Shown in pieces: positions 1 through 13,100 of a stretch of DNA of 64,000 bases. How positions within the stretch are numbered: position 1 is the stretch's first letter; each line of letters begins with the position of its first letter. The DNA is taken from assembly GCA_035578175.1 (NCBI GenBank), contig JAQMRL010000003.1, positions 84,145,969-84,209,968 on the forward strand, in the 5' to 3' direction. The notes under the pieces are model-generated. The model did no database searches. It had not been told where the DNA came from and worked only from the letters and a program-made list of their open reading frames with translations. Made by a program: the position numbers and the translations under genes. The DNA is from Catonia carolina. Lineage: Eukaryota; Arthropoda; Insecta; Hemiptera; Achilidae.

Positions 1-49
1 TTGTCATTTTTTTAAGGAAATCAAAACTAAAAATCATAATTGAAAATTA

Positions 50-437
50 CCCATAACACAGCAGGTGGAGTGTTAAATTATTTGCACTCTATCTACTATT
101 TCCAAGGCTACAAAAATAGTTCTGTTTATTATCACAAAGTCCGCCAATTATATGACTGAAGCATTAAACAACAGAAGACGTAGATGTATAAAAAAACACT
201 ATTCAGAGTTATCCCTGAGAGTAAAGAATACAGTTCATTATATATGTGGTGAATGAAATGAAGGTGTCATTTGCAGGGTGGAAAGTAGATGCTGTTCAGA
301 GGGCTTAGCATGCTGATAAGCATACTTTTCCACTCAGTGATAAAAGCAAATGTAAATCATCTGACTCCTTGTTTTACTCAGTAAAGCCTCTAGAGGTTCA
401 AACCAGTCTTTTGGCTTATGACCTAAACAACAACAGG
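50..437 (+). repeat. Family A repeat, copy 1
   Basis: A ~400-bp interspersed repeat that begins near ACAGACAGGTGGAGTGT and ends near GACCTAAACAACAAC. This copy is diverged and has a stop in the short frame that stays open in other copies. It lies downstream of the Rlip stop. Confidence 0.7.
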
Positions 438-626
438 GTTGTAAATGAGCTACAGTTCCACTAACAGGCTTGTCAGTTATCTGAACACAACTTGGTTCCA
501 TCCAAGCCAGTTAAGCGAGATGCACTTAAAATTAAAAGTGCTTGCTGACCTTTACTGAGTATTGTGTAAATAAATGAGTGTATAAACTCAGCTTTACGTG
601 TTACAATAATATTTTAAAATGATATA

Positions 627-1106
627 CTAACATTTTTCATTTGTGCTGACGCTATCTGTCACCCCTGTTGCACAAATATTGTTATCAATAGTGAATGAAC
701 TTGATGACAGTTGCGGTGATATATCCTCTGACACTTTATTACTGATTATATTATCATTATTAGTTTCAATGACTGCTTCGACAATATGTCTTGTACCACT
801 GGAAACAGGTATCTTATTTGTGATGTTTACGTTTGAAATATTATTCAAATGAATATTTGTACTGTTTGCAGTAGCATCTGATGGTGAGATACTATCCGTT
901 CGAATGACATTAGCGTTGTGAGTTTCAATTTTATTATTTGTGTTTGATTCAACCGTAATGTTTGTTACATTTGCTGTTATACTATTATCAGTTTCGTCAA
1001 TTGAACCACCGGTTGTATTGTTACCGATGGTTCCATGATAATGTTGTTGTATAGATGACACGTGATTTATTTCCACTGCTTCCTTTTCCAAACTGCGTAA
1101 CTTTCT
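627..1106 (-). CDS. Rlip: Rlip exon 9: end of coiled coil plus Asn/Thr-rich tail and stop
   Basis: Residues 406-564 and the stop. Starts RKLRSLEKEAVE, continuing the coiled coil from QLK, as in RALBP1 ALKRKLREAKR. The next ~145 residues are rich in Asn, Thr, Ser and Ile with no recognisable domain. The long coiled-coil C-terminus of vertebrate RALBP1 is absent. Acceptor TTTTTGTTTCAG. Confidence 0.9.
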   Translation of the reverse strand, partial: RKLRSLEKEAVEINHVSSIQQHYHGTIGNNTTGGSIDETDNSITANVTNITVESNTNNKIETHNANVIRTDSISPSDATANSTNIHLNNISNVNITNKIPVSSGTRHIVEAVIETNNDNIISNKVSEDISPQLSSSSFTIDNNICATGVTDSVSTNEKC

Positions 1107-4100
1107 CTGAAACAAAAATTTTTTATGATATTAAAAATACAATTTCTGTATAGTTTTCATATGATTCTTATTTATATGAATTGTTTTACTAACACATATA
1201 ATTCTTTTTCAAGAATAAATTTTTACAAAATTTTCATTGCTGCTTCAATTTTTCTTTTACTACCGTAATTATTTTATTCTCCCAAACTTACATGTTTTAA
1301 CTTACCATCATCAGAGTATTTATAACACATAAAAATTGAAACTAATTTTACTAAAACCCTTTTACCAAAACATGCAACAAAAACATTTGAAAAACAAATC
1401 ACAATTTTATTATGAAGATGCTATAATCCTCTGTATCCAGTATATACAATACGAGGGTTGCCTTTTATATGTCGGGAATAGAAAACAAAAAACAAATTAA
1501 CCAATGTAAATGGCTTTATTGTTTTTTAAAATTCTACATGATGATCAATACATTTTTTTATGCGCTTGAACCAATTTTCGAAGCACTTGTTCCACTCCGA
1601 TTGAGGTACCTCCAAAACGTGCTTTTTGAATGTATCAACTGCTTCTTCAGGCATCAAAAAACATTGACCTCTTTATTTATTTTTGATGAGTGGGAATAAG
1701 AAGAAGTCATTGGGTGCCAAATCAGGGCTGTATGGCAGATGGCCCATCAATTCGATTTGTTTATTTCTCAAAAAGTTCATTATTTCAGCTGATGTGTGAG
1801 AGCTCGCATTGTCCTGGTGGAAAATGATTCGTCTTCGAGGGTTGGTTTCCCTTATTTTTCAAAAAACTTCTGGCAAACAAATGGTTGTGTACCATTCAGA
1901 ATTGACCGTCCGACGTTCCACTAGTGGTACAGTTGCCACATGCCCGGTTGTTACAAAAAAACAAGCAACCATTTGCTTGGAGGTGCTTCGTGCACGAACA
2001 ACTTTTTTGGGATTTGGCTCATCTTAAAAGACCCATACGGTCGACTGCTGTTTATTTTTGGGTTCATAGGCATATATCCATGATTCGTCACCCGTGACAA
2101 TGTCATAAACATGTTTTGAAGCACCGCTATTGTATTTTGTGAGAATTTCTTTCGACCAATCGACACGAGCCTTTTTCTGAGCGATTGTCATATTATGGGG
2201 AAACCAAGGCAAACAAATCTTCCTGGTGCCCAAATGTTTACGCAACATTGAATGTATGCTGGTCCCACTAGTGCCCAAGGATGCCGTAATCTCACGATAT
2301 GTTATATGACGATCTTGCATAATCAGTTCACGCACAGCATCAACATTTTCTTGAATAACAACCAATTTTGGACGACCTTCGTGAAATTCATCACTGAGAA
2401 AACCACGGCCACGATTGAATTCCGTATACCACTAATATACAGTGGTTTTCAATGGTGCTTAATCGCCAAATGTCAAATTAAGTCATTGGTGCACTGTTGT
2501 TGAGATAATCCACGTCAAAAGTTGTAAAAAATAATTGCACAAAAATGTTCACAACTTAACTCCATTTTTTGACCTAGATAACAATTTCAACTCACTACTA
2601 AACAACACAACAATGGACTGTACGAGAAAAACAGAGTGTAATCTATCGAAAAAAAGTTGAACTTAAAGATAACGATATTGGCTAACAGATTGCAACACCA
2701 GTATTGTCCATTCCCAAAATATAAAAGGCAACCCTCGTATAACACATAAACGCAAAATAATTTTACTTTTCTATTAATGGATTAACATCAATTATATTAA
2801 TCATTTTTATGACTCCACAGGTTTAATACCCCGTTAGATTCAGAAATGTAAATGATCACAATAAAATTACTAACTAAATACGATAAGATTAGGTCAAAAT
2901 AATTATAGACATTACTTATTCTAACCAGGATAAGAGTAATTTTTCTTTCTCTTGTCTTACATGAAGGGAAGTAAAGTATAATTTACATGTTGATTTTTTG
3001 ATATAGAGTTTTCAGGCCCCCTGAACCCAAAAAACATGTTTTAGCGATTGGTCTGTGTGGGAACAAAATGTCTCAAAAATGAAATATCATACTAAGTTAA
3101 AACTTGAATCTTCAGTTTGGTACTACAAAGAGACACACATGAACATTTTCATCAAAATTGGTTAACTGGAAGTCGTAGTTGTGCAATTTTCTGAAAACGG
3201 CTCCTATGATTTTTTTAAAAATCACCTCATTTCCTAAATTGTTTATGCTCTACAAGACAGAATAAGAGCCATCTCTGTTGAAATTCTTCAGGGGACTGTG
3301 CTCCTTCAGTAAAAAATAGTTTTCTTCAAGACTGTGATCTTAATAATACGCACTTGAGGGCAAAAAATGTATACAATTTAAGTTGTAGGAAATTAAAAAC
3401 CTGCAACTTTTATTTCAAGCGGGTTTTTCTACATTGCTTAGTTTAGTGTCAATTAGGAGTTTTCTGTACTGTACACATCAAAATCCATAAAAAAATGGGA
3501 CTTTTTAAGATTGCTGCCTTAGTATGCATTTACGACAAATGTGTACGTAATCAAAGTTATACGAAATAATAATTTGCATTTTTTTATGCAGAAGTTTAGC
3601 ACTATACTATTTTTCAGGACTGATAAGCTCTGAACATTCCCCCCTCGATGCATTGCCCCTGACGCACTTCATAGCTAGCCAATGACTTGCCAGCAACATT
3701 GCCAACACTTGCACTCATAGCTGTTATACATTTCGTCAGCCATTTTTTTGGTCTTTCAATAACAAAACCTATGAACATATAATCAGCTGATTATATTATA
3801 AAGTACTGCATGTTAACGCGGTCTATAATCAATGTTTTTAATACGAGATGTAAGATATGAGCAAACTACTGCGGCTCTTATATGCATGCACACATTATGT
3901 TTGTCAAGTTGAAACACTTGTATAATCCGACAATGCTGGGAAACGTTCTGATTGGTCTAAACGCATGGAACAGGAGAGCTCATCAACCGTGAAAATCATA
4001 ATAGGTATAGTTAGTATGTGGTTTAGGTGCTAGGTTTAGCGTCAATTAGTGATTTTCGGTATTTTTAAGTTCTTCAGAGGTTGATCTTCATTATCCTTCT

Positions 4101-7100
4101 GATTTCACTCATTATTCACTCAAGATTAAAATTAGGTTATATTTTTCATTATTTATATTGGCAAGAGAAAGCTGTATGAGCGTTTCACACCAGATTTTTG
4201 GTTTTTGAAAGAGAAAGGAATATGGAGGGAGATTATTTAATCAAATTGAGAACCCTTCAGGTTAAAAGTTTTACATATTTGGAAGTGAGATTTCTGCAGA
4301 TGGAGGAACACATGATGAATCTGCGAGATCTATGAAATTCCAGAAAGGCGGAAAATTTTATCTGGTTATGAAACATATGGTATGAAATATTGGAAAATGA
4401 TAGAAACCGATTGGTCAAAATTTTAAGCCAGAGAGATGAGATTCTTTCAAGGAATAAAAGGTAAAACAAAAGGAGACAGGGTGAGAGATGTGGATTTAGA
4501 GAGGATCTGAAATAGAAAATAGGAGAAAGAGAGTTGGGAAAATAGGTTACGCTGATATTCGACACTTTAAAATAATGAGTGAGGAAAAAGGAAGGTATTA
4601 CGAGAGATGTATAGTGTGAAAAGAAGAGGATACATAGCAGTGAGGTTGAAGAGGAGGGGAAGCGTGGGAGGATCGAGGAAGTTAAAGAGGCATTGTTAAC
4701 ATCCAGACCCGGCATTACCTGGAATGGGATTCATATAATATATGTATGTACTGGTGATAACTTACTTTCAGTTGTGTAATCATACGTTGTACTTCCCATA
4801 ACAGTTCCTCTCTTTGTTTTGTTACATAACCAGCATGCATTTCACTATGAATCTGACCTAATAATGACTCCTGTTTACGTAATTCTTTTGATATCTCATC
4901 GGCTGTTTCTGGTAGTGAACCACTCGATGATGTGAGTGGTGGAATATACCTGTTAAAAACAATTTTATAAAATAAAAAAGTATACTGAATATCACACAAT
5001 CAAAAACTTACAGATTACAATCTATCTAAGAATTCAAAAAGAAGCAATCTTTTTAGAACTACAGTAAAACCCTGGTTATCCGAACCTTGCTCAATTATAA
5101 CAAATCTGAAAAACATTTTCATAATTTGGTGATTACTTAATCTCATTACCACTTATATTTATAGTTTTTTTTTGTCATCAGTCTCTCGACTGGTTTGATG
5201 CAGTTCTCCAACCTGTTCTATCTTGCGCAAGTCGTTTCATATCTACATACCTGTAACACCCTACATCTTTTGTAATTTGCTTTATATATTCTAATCTTTG
5301 CCTCCCTCTACAATTTACTCCCTCAACATTACCCTCCATTATTGATAGCCCAATACCTGGATGTCTTAGGATATGCCCCACTAGCCTAGCCCTTCTTTTG
5401 GTAAGATGCTTCCATATACTTCTTTTTTCATCCACTCGCCTAAGAACCTCTAAATTACTTATTTTGTCCACCCACCTAATCTTTAACATTTTCCTATAAC
5501 ACCACATTTCAAAAGCTTCTATCCTCTTCCTTTCTACAGCCCCTATCACCCACGTTTCACTTCCGTATAATGCTACACTCCAAACATAATGTTTTAAGAA
5601 ATTTTTCCTAATCTGTAAATCAATGTTTGTAGTCAGTAAGCTGTTTTTCATTTCAAAGGCTTTTCTAGCTTGAGCAATTCTACTCTTGATATCACTTGTG
5701 CTTCTACCATCCTTTGTTATTTTACTCCCTAGATAGCAGAATTCCCTAACTTCCTGTATGTTTTCGTTGCCTACTTTTAAATTTCCCATCTCTTCTAAAC
5801 CACTCTTGCTGCTGCACAACACTTTCGTTTTGTTCTTATTAATTTTCATGAAGTAATCCTTTCTCAAGATCTCATCCATTCCATTTAAGGCATCTTCTAG
5901 TTCTTTCTTTGCCTCGGCTAATACTACTATATCATCGGCGAATCTCAGCATTTTTATTGTTTCTCCTTGAATTTTTATTCCTGCGTCAAATTTCTCCTTC
6001 ACTTCATTTATAGCCTCTTCTATATACAAGTTAAAAAGTAGTGGTGACAAAGAACAACCTTGTCGTACACCTTTTCTTACAGCAGCCTCTTTTTCGTACC
6101 CCTCGATTCTCAAAACAGCCGTTTGATTCTTATACAGACTGTAGATAACTTTCCTTTCTTTGTATTTAATTCCTAGCCTTTTCAAAGTTTTAAACATTTT
6201 ACTCCAGTCCAAATTGTCAAATGCTTTCTCTAAATCTACAAATGCCATAAATATAGTTTTATTTTTCTTTATCCTTTTCTCAATAATCAGTCTCAGAGCC
6301 AATATTGCATCTCGAGTTCCCATTCTCCTTCTAAATCCAAATTGGTCATCGTCCAATACTTCTTCTACTCGGTGTTCTATTCTCCTGTATATAATTCTTG
6401 TCAGTATCTTAGATGCATGGCATGTTAGGCTGATGGTTCTGTAATGTTCACACTTCTCCGCTCCTGACTTTTTTGGTATTGGAATCATAATGTTTTTTTT
6501 TAAAGTCCGATGGTACCTCTCCACTCTCACACATTCTGCACAAAAGTTTGTATAATTTGTTTTGAGCAACTTCGCCACATCGTAATAATAATTCCGATGG
6601 TATGTTATCTATTCCTGGTGTCTTATTCATATTCATATCCTTAAGTGCCCGATCGAATTCTTCTCGTAGTATAGGGTCCCCTCTTTGATCTTCTTCAACA
6701 TCAGTTTCTTGTTCTATCGCATCATGTTCTAATTGGTTTCCGCTGTAGAGTTGGTTTACGTATTCCTTCCATCTTTCAGCTCTCTCTTGGCCATTCAACA
6801 ATGGTTTGCCACCTGCGCTTTGTAAATTAACAGCTTTCATCTTTCGTTCTCCAAAGTTTTCCTTTATTTTTCTGTAAGCTGCATCCACTTTACCAACTGC
6901 CATTTTACTTTCAATGTCCGTACATTTCGCTCTGATCCACTCTTCCTTCGCTTTCTTACACCTTTTGTTTATGGTATTTCTCAAGTAGCAATATTGCCTT
7001 TTACCTCTCTCATCCTTTGCGTTTTTATATTTTCTTCGCTCATCCATCAGATCTAAAATATCATTAGTAATCCACGGTTTCCTACCTCTTCTCTTTGTAT

Positions 7101-10100
7101 GTCCTAACCATTCTTCCGCTGTTTTCACTACCACCTCCTTGAAGTTTATCCACTCCTCCTCAACACTTCTTGTGTCATTACCTCTTTCTTCTATCCCTTT
7201 TTGAATACTCTCCTGGAAACCTACCTGGTTGTCTTGTTCTCTTAGTTTGTCTACATCCCACCTAGCATTTCCCTGTCCCTTCTTCAGTTTTTTAAGTTTA
7301 AGCCTGCTATCCATTACTACTAAGTTATGATCACTTCCTATGTCTGCATTCTTCGCTTTCTTACACCTTTTGTTTATGGTATTTCTCAAGTAGCAATATT
7401 GCCTTTTACCTCTCTCATCCTTTGCGTTTTTATATTTTCTTCGCTCATCCATCAGATCTAAAATATCATTAGTAATCCACGGTTTCCTACCTCTTCTCTT
7501 TGTATGTCCTAACCATTCTTCCGCTGTTTTCACTACCACCTCCTTGAAGTTTATCCACTCCTCCTCAACACTTCTTGTGTCATTACCTCTTTCTTCTATC
7601 CCTTTTTGAATACTCTCCTGGAAACCTACCTGGTTGTCTTGTTCTCTTAGTTTGTCTACATCCCACCTAGCATTTCCCTGTCCCTTCTTCAGTTTTTTAA
7701 GTTTAAGCCTGCTATCCATTACTACTAAGTTATGATCACTTCCTATGTCTGCACCTGGATAGGCTTTACAGTTCATAATCTGGTTTCTGAATCTTTGTCT
7801 AACCATTATGTAATCTATTTGGTATCTTCCCTTGTCACCTGGCATCACCCAAGTGTATAACCTCCTTTTGTGATTCTTAAAAAGAGTATTGCCTATCACT
7901 AAATTATATTTGGAGCAGAAATCTACCAGCCGACTCCCTCTGTCATTTCTTTTCCCTAGACCATATTCTCCGACTATCTTTCCTTCTTTTCCTTCTCCAA
8001 CTACTGCATTCCAGTCTCCCATAACTATCAAATTTTCATCACCCTTGATATATTTTATTACTTCATCTAATTCCTCATATACTTGTTCTATTTCTTCCTC
8101 TCTGTGTGAAGACGTAGGCATGTAGACCTGCACTATCGTGGTGGGCTTTGGTTTCGTATCTACTCTAACCATGATAATCCTATCACTACACTGCTTATAG
8201 TAAATCACTCTTTGTCCAATTTTTTTATTCATTACTAGACCCACTCCGCCCTGCCCTCCGATGGCTTTAGTGTTAATAACCCTATAATCCCCTGACCAAA
8301 AGTCTTGTTCATCATCCCAGCGTACCTCACCAATGCCTACAATATCTAACTTCAACCTATCCATTTCCCTTTTTAAATTCTCTAACCTACCAGTTTGTTT
8401 TAAACTCCTAACATTCCATGTTCCAACTCCCAGAATTTCAGAAACTTTTATTTTTTTGATGAAGTCCCCTCTGATAGTCCTCGCCCGGAGATCCGAATGG
8501 AGGACTAGTTTATCTCCGGAATGTTTTACCAGAGAGGACGCCATCATAATTTTTCATATTTTGAAGTTCTCGAAGCTCTTGAAGATCTGCATATACTAAG
8601 TAAGCCTAACCAGAATCATACATGAAGGAGTTTCCTTACGATAATTCTAGTCAGACAGAAAAACAGAAAAAGCTGTAGTTTACTGTTGCTTTCAGCTTTT
8701 TGGTTGGCAGACTGAGTGCCCCAAGCCACCGTCTGCCAGGGTGGAATGGGCAGCCCTTCCAGTTCCGTTCACCATGGGCCGGTTATCGTGCTGATGAGCG
8801 GTCACATGGTTACTAACAGGCCACACAACGTGAATGTATGGATAGGACACTAGCCTTCTATCCCGGCTGGTTCCCTTAAGCCTTTTGTAAAAGGAATTAA
8901 GGGGTCTCCTTCCAGTTGATGACAGAAGCCCTTTATAGCCCATATTTATAGTAGAGCACTTAAATATGTAGCGTAAGTTAAGACACAGAACATTATAAAA
9001 TTATATAAATTACAAATAAAAGGTTTCACTATTATGGGAATTTGTTTAATAATGCATACATTGACCTGTCGTTTACCTGTTCTGATGAAAATATCAAACT
9101 GTATACCATAGAAGGCTCACTATTTATTACCAGAGATTCAATTTCAATACTTCCAACCATGCAGTAGCACGTACTTCTAAAAAAACGATGACGTGATATT
9201 GCTACAAGACAACATCAAAAACCTGTTTAGGTTATCAGCCAAAAGGCTGGTTTGAACCTGTAGAGGTTTTACCAAGTAAAACGAGGAGTGAGGTGGTTTA
9301 CTATAGCCTTCCTCACCAAGTGGAAAAGTATGCTTATCAGCATTCCAGGGCCTCTGAAAAGCACTTATTTTCCACTCTGCAAATAACACCTTCACTTCAT
9401 TCACCACACGGTCTGGCTGCATAATGAAATTCATTACTTTCAGAGGAGATAACTCTGATTATTGTCTTTTACATCACTGTCTCTTCTGTTTTTAAATGAT
9501 CAGTCATTTAATTGGCTGACCATGTGATAAGAAACAGAGCTATTTATTTTAGCCCTGCAACTAACAGATTGAGTGTAAATATTTAACACTCCACCTGTCT
9601 GTTACATCGAAAACCTAAGACTTTTTTAAAAAATTGTGAATAATTAAAATTAGATACAGTAAATATTAATTACCATATAGTATTTAATTTAATTCTTTAG
9701 GAATTACTGTATTATCGTTCATATATACCAATTAACAGTAGTAAGAAATACTGTATATTCACTTTAATTGTTTTTAAACCCTAACATTAGGTATCTCTTG
9801 GAGAGTTATATGGAGGGTATGTCCCTATATTTTGGTTTAGCAGGGTTTTACTGTATTTTAAGCCAAACCAATACTCTTTTTTTATATGCTGGTATCAGAA
9901 TACAGGTAACAATCACAGCAACCTAAATTTAAATTTTATTGGACCAATAGTCTAAAACGTGCACCTAAATGTAGATCATACCAATCATGTAGATTTTTAG
10001 CCACGTTCTACCCACTTTTCTAAAAGCTTTGTAACCATCCATCAAAGTTAAATAAAAGTTACCTATTCAGTGGATTTAAACGCCTTCAAAGACTTAAGTT

Positions 10101-13100
10101 TGGCTCTTCTTTCTGAATAAAGTACTAGTGTACAAAACACAACTAAACGATTTAATCTTGTATGATCAAGGTTATTTTAGGATTAATATCCCACATACAA
10201 AAGTGAAAATGACACTATAGGACAAGAAAAAATAAACAAAAAATTAAAGGATAAAAATGCAAATAAACTTACTTTTTTAATTTTGTACTGTCGAACAATA
10301 TATCACAATGGCAAATTAACGAAGCTAAAACTTTTTGACTCATCTGCAATGGTTGGCTTAATATTTGTGACAATGATTGTGCAGACATTTTATTTTGTTT
10401 TTCCTAAAAGACATAAAACCAATAAGTCATACATGAAATATTATAAAAATTATGCTTGGAGATTCTAAGAAACTCTTAACCCGTAAACCTCGCATTGAAG
10501 TGAACGACAGAAGCTAGCAACATCCATAGCATTGAAGCCGCCGTTTGAATTGTTTTTTTTTTATCCATCTTTTATCCAAAAAATTTGAAATTTTTATGAC
10601 ACGTTCACAAATTGTTGGCCGTTGTTTTTAAAAAAAAACCATGCAAATCCGTTTTTTTATGCCTTATAAAGCTAACTTAAGAAAAACATGTTTCAATTCA
10701 TGTACATTTTCAGCTTTGAAGCTAAAATTTCAGGCCTACATATTTTTTCCTGTTTTTTTTAGTTGGTATTATAGAAAAATGTCTAACAAAAAATTTGATG
10801 TAACGTACGTGTATTAAACGTAACGTATTAAACAAACTCACCACTATATGCCACGGCTAATAAAAACGAAGTGGGATATGCAGTCAGACTGAAGGAAAGT
10901 ACAAAATCCCGCGTCTTTCAACTCAGTTCATTGAACCATTCGTACAGATATTACATATATAAAAGCAACCTATAAAAGAGCGTGATTTTGTGAACAAATA
11001 CATATATAACAATCGTAGTATATTTTTGAAGGGTGGCCATAAATCTTATGGAAAGGGGAACGTAAAAATATTACAGAATATAGACATACAGATGTTTCGA
11101 TCTCTCTCTTGTACCCAATGAGCTATGCTTGACCTTGCAAAGATTACACTCCTACGTAAAACATTCCCCTCTACAATTCTAGCTTTTAAACGCACTTCTA
11201 ACTAAATTTTTCCATGAACTATTAGCCTTGAACAGAGTCATTAAAAAATGTGTACACAATCAGTTTTACCACAACATTTAGACATCAATAAAAAATTTCC
11301 CACGTATCGTATTTTGTTTCTGAAAAGCATAGCTTGTACCTCGTTTCATTGGCTACATTTAAACTACACATGTTACTAGGGTACGCCTTGAAAGACCTCC
11401 ACAAACTAGACAGACTGTTGAATGCTTACACACTTATCAAAGACACATAATTTTACGCGTACCGCTGCAGATGGGTTAATTGAGTAAATTTTACACAAGC
11501 TATTTTGGAGATTTTGAGTTATAAAGCTGTCACAGCGTGTGATATCTCAAATTACACACGCTGATAGTCAAATTTGATATAAAACACTATCTATTTACTT
11601 ATGATAGTTCTGGTGAAGTAGCTGATGAAATTTGCCAGCCTAACGTTTGGCTTTACCAATCTTTCAAAAAGTGAAACTTTGGGAATAATTCATCTTTAGG
11701 GTTGGTAAAATTATAAGTCTATTTTAGTGGCTCTGTGTTATTGTCTGAAGAGAGATCTGACCTCCATGCCATCGCAGAGCTAAGTTATGCGGATGTTTAT
11801 GAGAGCATAAATTTGTTCTTTCTTTGCAGAGCAGTGCAAGAGGGTTAATTGAACATTATATCCAATGCACAGACATTAGCAATTTTAAAAAATAAATAAA
11901 AAAATTAAAATTTTATGGCTTTGTATTCAAAAATATTCAACAATTTCATTTTTACAAAATTTAAGAGACCTGTAAACATTTCTGTGAACCTACAGTTCCT
12001 ATAAACCACAGAACCATGATTCACGAGATTTTTTTTAACTACTTTAGACAATTTACATAATACTACCACTACATACACAATACCTAATGTACAATTCACT
12101 GGCAAATAAATCACCAAAAAATATTTTTAATTATAAAATACTGACATGTGATGAAACTGCATCTAAATGTTTTATAATCCATGAGAGAAGTTGTCTATTA
12201 CAACTTGGCAGCTGCTGTATAAGTGATTTTAATTCAACGCCTCTCATTGCTATATCTCTTACATTTGACGCCTCTTCAAATTTTCCAGTCAATTTGTTGG
12301 TCAACAAAGTTTCTGGCAACTCCCTGCAAAACAAAAAATAAATATCAATATAATTGTTACATTATAACAGCAATTATCTAGAAAGGGAATAAATTGTTTA
12401 TTGTAAGAAATTATGTGAATTATCACAAGGATATTGGATGGCCGATGAATGAAATGAGTTTGACAGGAGTTCTTGGTAGCACGATCAAAACTAGTTTACA
12501 ATTTTGGAAATGGGTCTTTGTTATGCCTATTACTGATCATTTCTACTATGTTGTGGATTGTTCAGGTAAACCGGAAAAAGTGTTAGAAGGGTCTCAATTG
12601 TTAAAGAAACTATCAGACTGCATTTATAAAAACAGGTAGCACCTTTCCAATCAGTTAGTTAGTACTTGGACTGTGAATGGAATTAGTGTAGTCGGGCCAT
12701 TTCGAAATAGTGTAGTTACGAGACCGATTTTGAATTATGATAATAGTGTGTGTGTGTGCGCGCGCGCGTGCGTGTGTGTGTGTGTGTGTGTGCGTGGGTG
12801 CGTAAATTTCTACCACTCATCCCTCTACAAAGCTATCTCATCTTACTTATGCATTCATGTGAATACATGTTGATCTTCCTCTTATTCTATTATATGTCAT
12901 GTCGACATTCATGTACAGTTTCACTTTTCTGTTCTCACTAAATCTCTTTTTGTATTTCACAATCTCTCCTTCACATCCTTCACTCCAACTTCACGAATTC
13001 GATCACTTCTTACTCTACCTCTCAGAATCCTCCCCACAGTTTTTCTGTGGCACTTCATTACTATGGTTCATTAGTTTACTAGTAAAATTTGGCGTAATTG

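Larger units (their letters stand above)
5165..8960 (-). mobile_element. RTE-type LINE, nearly complete
   Basis: Non-LTR retrotransposon on the minus strand in the Rlip intron between exons 7 and 8. It has an APE-like endonuclease, linker and reverse transcriptase, with a GC-richer leader at about 8690-8945. The 3' end is near 5165. The open frame is split by one base in a homopolymer near 6497. It carries a perfect 405-bp tandem duplication, and high coding integrity suggests a recent insertion. The clade call rests on domain order and the FADD region, not on a phylogeny. Confidence 0.88.

Noticed and set aside
5016..5029. 14-bp microexon with AG and GT borders near Rlip exon 8
   Set aside because: Neighbouring exons fit without it and it would shift the frame.
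10087..10133. Possible extra Rlip exon (RRAKLKSLKAF)
   Set aside because: It has a TAG just before the donor, and exons 7 and 8 already join in phase with correct residue spacing.
12394..12639. 81-codon plus-strand frame as a gene
   Set aside because: No motif, no homologue recognised, and it lies in Rlip intron 5 without any promoter or splice support.
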